A stretch of DNA of 17,075 bases. Origin: an uncultured Collinsella sp. GTDB taxonomy: Bacteria > Actinomycetota > Coriobacteriia > Coriobacteriales > Coriobacteriaceae. The notes beneath the pieces were generated by a model, which worked only from the letters and a program-made list of their open reading frames with translations, did no database searches and had not been told where the DNA came from. Position numbers and translations under genes: made by a program. Within the stretch, counting starts at the first letter, position 1; each line of letters starts with the position of its first letter. The stretch is from the NCBI GenBank assembly GCA_900551555.1, contig URWC01000023.1, positions 1-17,075 of the forward strand, given 5' to 3'. Below are positions 14,413-17,075 of the stretch, piece by piece.

Positions 14413-14572
14413 ATGTCCCGTGACTCCCTTTATCCGCGAGCTCGTTTGTATGGATATGCTAGACGCTCGTATGTGTCCGTGCGGCTGAAACGCTCGATTA
14501 TTTCGAGGCCATTACAACCATCGTTTACCGAAACCGCGGCGTACTGCGGCGATTTGCGTCCGTGCTGCACGG

Positions 14573-14578
14573 TATAAT
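14573..14578 (+). promoter_or_regulatory. -10 box of the recJ promoter
   Basis: A perfect TATAAT lies 57 bases before the small upstream ORF and 109 bases before recJ. The expected -35 position (CGATTT, around 14550-14555) matches the consensus poorly. The rest of the 274-base region between the divergent BASS and recJ genes shows only short GC-rich dyads. Confidence 0.5.
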
Positions 14579-14634
14579 AAATCCGTTCAACAGATCTGCC
14601 TGCCGAAGTGGGCATACACAGAGGACTCATCGCT

Positions 14635-14700
14635 ATGAACCGTGAGAGGTATCGCGGCGACCTGCCCCTATCGGGGGTGGGCGCCTATGTCATCGCTTAA
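14635..14700 (+). CDS. Possible 21-residue leader peptide overlapping recJ
   Basis: An ATG at 14635 with GAGGA 9 bases upstream opens a 21-codon frame, MNRERYRGDLPLSGVGAYVI plus a final Ala, that stops at a TAA (14698-14700) 14 bases inside recJ in another frame. It matches no family I know. The overlap would allow translational coupling to recJ, whose own site GGGGTGG lies within this small ORF. It may also be a chance frame; only conservation in related genomes would tell. Confidence 0.3.
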   Translation: MNRERYRGDLPLSGVGAYVIA

Positions 14701-17075
14701 GACGACGCATCGCTGGGCGGTCGCTCGGCAAAACCCCGAGCTCGAAAAGGAGCTTTCGGCTGGCCTGGGCATACCCGGGCTGGTGGCGCGCATTATGGTT
14801 GCGCACGGCATTACATCCATCGAGGAAGGCCAGCTGTTTTTGACGCCTTCGCTCGATCGCGACTGGGCCGACCCACTCATTATCCCGGGCATGTCGGTCG
14901 TTGCCGACCGCGTCGAGCGCGCTATTCGCAACCACGAGCACATCGCGGTCTTTGGCGATTTTGACGTTGACGGTATTACGTCGACCTGCCTGTTGACCGA
15001 GGCGCTGCGCACGTTTGGCGCCGATGTCACGCCGTTTATTCCGCATCGCTTTGACGAGGGCTACGGTCTTTCGCGCGCGGCGCTCGACCGCGTTAACGAG
15101 CTCGCTCACCCCCAGCTGATCGTGACCGTCGATAACGGCATTGCCGCCAAGGAAGAAGTCTCCTATCTGGAGAGCCTGGGGATCGATTTGGTGGTCACGG
15201 ACCATCACGAGCCGTCCGACCAGGTGCCGCAGGGCGTGCCCCTGACCGACCCTAAGCTCGAGGACGAGGGTCCCTCGCGCGAGCTTGCCGGTGCCGGCGT
15301 GGCACTCAAACTGGTGCAGGTCCTGGGCGAGCGTTTGGGCAAGCCGTCGTATTGGCGTTCGCTGATAGAGGTCGCGGCGCTGGGCACCGTGTCCGACATG
15401 ATGCCGCTCACGCCCGAGAATCGCGCACTGGTCGCCGAGGGCATCCAGCAGATGCGCGTGACGGCCCGTCCCGGCTATATTGCGCTTGCCGCACTTGCCA
15501 AGGCCGACCTTTCTACCATTACGGCCGACGGCCTGTCATTCTCGCTCATTCCCCGCTTAAACGCTGCCGGCCGCATGGCCGATCCCAAGCTGGCGCTCGA
15601 CTTGCTGCTTGCCCGCGATCCCATCGAGGCGAGCGCACTGGCCGCCGAGCTCGAGGAGATTAACCGCCAGCGCCGTGAGATCGAGGCGGAGCTTACGCGC
15701 GATGCCATGGCAAAGGTCGAAGAGACCTATGATGGCGGTCGCGCAATCGTCGTGGGTGGCGAGGGCTGGCACGAGGGCGTCAAGGGCATCGTAGCGAGCC
15801 GCCTGACCAACCGTTATCACGTGCCGGCGCTGCTGTTCTCGATCGAAGACGGTATCGCTCGCGGTTCGGGTCGCTCGGTGGGCAAGGTCAACCTGTTCGA
15901 CGCCGTCGAGCGCTGTTCCGACCTGCTGATTCGTCGCGGCGGACACGCCGGTGCGGTGGGCGTGACCATCGAGGCGTCCAAGCTCGATGAGTTTCGTCGT
16001 CGCCTTTCCGCCGTGTTGTCCGAGCTTCCCGCCGAGGACTTTGAGGACACCGACGAGGTTGCCGCCACCGTTGACCTCTCCGAGCTGAATATCGAGACTA
16101 TAGAGCAGATTTCCCGTCTTGAGCCGTTTGGCCAGGGCAATAAGGTGCCGCTGCTGGCCGCCGAGGGCGTGACGATGTGCGATCGCGCCGTGGTGGGCAA
16201 GACGGGCGAGCACATGCGCTTCGTGGCTACGGATGGCGCTGCGAGCGTTCCGGCCATCATGTTCCGCGTGCCGCAAATCGATAAGCTCATCAACTGCGAT
16301 AGCGCCGTCGACGTGGTGTTCGAGGCCGTGGCCGAGCATTGGCAGGGGCGTGTGAAGCCCAAGCTCATGGTCAAAGATGTCTTGGTGCGCGATACCACGG
16401 CGCGAGGCTTTGACGATCCGGCGTGCGAGCTTCGTCGCGGCGTGCAGCCGGCGGATTCTGGCCTGCGCCTGGAGTCGCGTAAGCGCGAGACGCTCGCCCA
16501 GCTTTCCTATACCGAGCTCACGCGCTCGCTTATCCATAGCTTTATCGGATCGAACCAGCCGCACCGCGCGCAGGTTGAGGCGCTCGACGCCTTGGCCGAT
16601 CACCAGAGTGTCTTGGCGGTTATGGGAACGGGCCGCGGCAAGTCTCTTATCTTCCATGTGCATGCCGCGCGTGAGGCGGTGCTTCGCGGACGTGCGAGCA
16701 TCTTTGTCTATCCGCTGCGTGCACTCGTTGCCGACCAGGCCTATCACCTCTCGTCGACGATGGCGGCGCTTGGCATTGGCGTTGGCGTGCTGACCGGCGA
16801 GACCGTGGAGGCCGCACGCGATGACGTGTTCGCCGGCCTAGCTTCGGGCCGCACCGGTATCGTGCTCACGACGCCCGAGTTCCTATCTATCCACCGTGAC
16901 CGCTTCGCGCGTTCGGGCCGCATCGGCTTTGTCGTTATCGATGAGGCGCACCACGCCGGCCTTGCCAAGGGCGGCGAAGTATTCGTGCTGGATATGGGCG
17001 AGCCTGTTAAGATCAAAGATCTTGCGGTCAATATGATTAAACTTGCCGGGTATGAGGTTGAAGATATCGGCATTA
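14687..17075 (+). CDS. recJ: RecJ single-strand exonuclease fused to a DExH helicase domain (3' end missing; last 32 codons not RecJ)
   Basis: RecJ degrades single-stranded DNA 5' to 3' in recombination and mismatch repair. DHH motifs are GDFDVDG with Asp91, Asp93 and Asp95, and TDHH (171-174); LGTVSDMMPL and NAAGRM follow. The DHHA1 part has GGEGWHEGVKGIVASRL and GGHAG (418-422), then an OB-like region with EPFGQGN. From about residue 600 there is a superfamily 2 helicase N-terminal lobe: Walker A MGTGRGKS (646-653), YPLRALVADQ, TTPEFL and DEAH (752-755). RecJ alone is about 570 residues, so the helicase is an added domain. The ATG at 14687 follows GGGGTGG by 7 bases. The frame is open to the window end, but residues 765-796 read as a CapD-type sugar dehydratase, so the true 3' half is absent. 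Confidence 0.9.
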   Translation, partial: MSSLKTTHRWAVARQNPELEKELSAGLGIPGLVARIMVAHGITSIEEGQLFLTPSLDRDWADPLIIPGMSVVADRVERAIRNHEHIAVFGDFDVDGITSTCLLTEALRTFGADVTPFIPHRFDEGYGLSRAALDRVNELAHPQLIVTVDNGIAAKEEVSYLESLGIDLVVTDHHEPSDQVPQGVPLTDPKLEDEGPSRELAGAGVALKLVQVLGERLGKPSYWRSLIEVAALGTVSDMMPLTPENRALVAEGIQQMRVTARPGYIALAALAKADLSTITADGLSFSLIPRLNAAGRMADPKLALDLLLARDPIEASALAAELEEINRQRREIEAELTRDAMAKVEETYDGGRAIVVGGEGWHEGVKGIVASRLTNRYHVPALLFSIEDGIARGSGRSVGKVNLFDAVERCSDLLIRRGGHAGAVGVTIEASKLDEFRRRLSAVLSELPAEDFEDTDEVAATVDLSELNIETIEQISRLEPFGQGNKVPLLAAEGVTMCDRAVVGKTGEHMRFVATDGAASVPAIMFRVPQIDKLINCDSAVDVVFEAVAEHWQGRVKPKLMVKDVLVRDTTARGFDDPACELRRGVQPADSGLRLESRKRETLAQLSYTELTRSLIHSFIGSNQPHRAQVEALDALADHQSVLAVMGTGRGKSLIFHVHAAREAVLRGRASIFVYPLRALVADQAYHLSSTMAALGIGVGVLTGETVEAARDDVFAGLASGRTGIVLTTPEFLSIHRDRFARSGRIGFVVIDEAHHAGLAKGGEVFVLDMGEPVKIKDLAVNMIKLAGYEVEDIGI
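16979..17075 (+). other. Foreign tail: fragment resembling a CapD/WbpM-type nucleotide-sugar dehydratase
   Basis: The last 32 codons read VFVLDMGEPVKIKDLAVNMI followed by KLAGYEVEDIGI. The core FVLDMGEPVKI.DLA is the well-known C-terminal signature of CapD/WbpM/FlaA1-type UDP-GlcNAc 4,6-dehydratases and has no place in an SF2 helicase just after the DEAH box. GC content falls visibly over these bases compared with recJ. The shared segment AKGGE (16964-16978) occurs in both protein families at this point, so the switch lies in or next to it. An assembly or sequencing chimera is the simplest explanation. Confidence 0.8.

Noticed and set aside
15557..16747. 396-codon minus-strand frame inside recJ
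   Set aside because: Antisense shadow of recJ motifs; no ribosome binding site or recognisable domain.

Overview
The window looks like chromosomal DNA from a high-GC gut actinobacterium of the class Coriobacteriia, most likely Collinsella or a close relative. This rests on GC-rich codon use, the single-chain PurL type, tandem lipoprotein branched-chain amino acid receptors and a RecJ carrying an extra helicase domain. The genus is inferred from recalled protein families and was not searched. Almost every gene is ordinary housekeeping or transport. I see no rRNA, tRNA, CRISPR array, transposase or phage gene.

Layout. 1-994 (minus) is the 5' part of purL, cut by the window edge. 1179-2741 (plus) is a CPA2-type cation:proton antiporter, facing a minus-strand SDR oxidoreductase (2864-3613) across a shared hairpin terminator. 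3839-5182 (minus) is homoserine dehydrogenase with its own strong terminator. 5432-11731 (plus) is a complete branched-chain amino acid (Liv/HAAT) ABC importer: two tandem, closely related substrate-binding lipoproteins, two permeases (livH, livM) and two ATPases (livG, livF), closed by a perfect intrinsic terminator. Between the binding-protein genes and between livK2 and livH lie structured leaders and hairpins that could set different expression levels. A 67-bp imperfect inverted repeat (11779-11845) directly abuts the liv terminator. 11905-13383 (plus) is a two-gene unit of a CutC-family protein and a GalT-like HIT-superfamily protein (DUF4931 type), convergent with a BASS-family transporter (13414-14412, minus). 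14687 to the end (plus) is recJ fused to a DExH helicase domain, preceded by a small overlapping upstream ORF.

The most striking observation is at the right edge. The RecJ-helicase reading frame runs normally through the DEAH box, then switches within a shared A-K-G-G-E stretch (about 16964-16978) into sequence typical of the C-terminal part of CapD/WbpM-type nucleotide-sugar dehydratases, with a visible drop in GC. This is most likely an assembly chimera at a contig end, less likely a real recombination. The 3' end of recJ should not be trusted.

I found no convincing new multi-gene system. The best biological leads are the cutC/GalT-like pair, the structured liv operon leaders and the inverted repeat element after livF.
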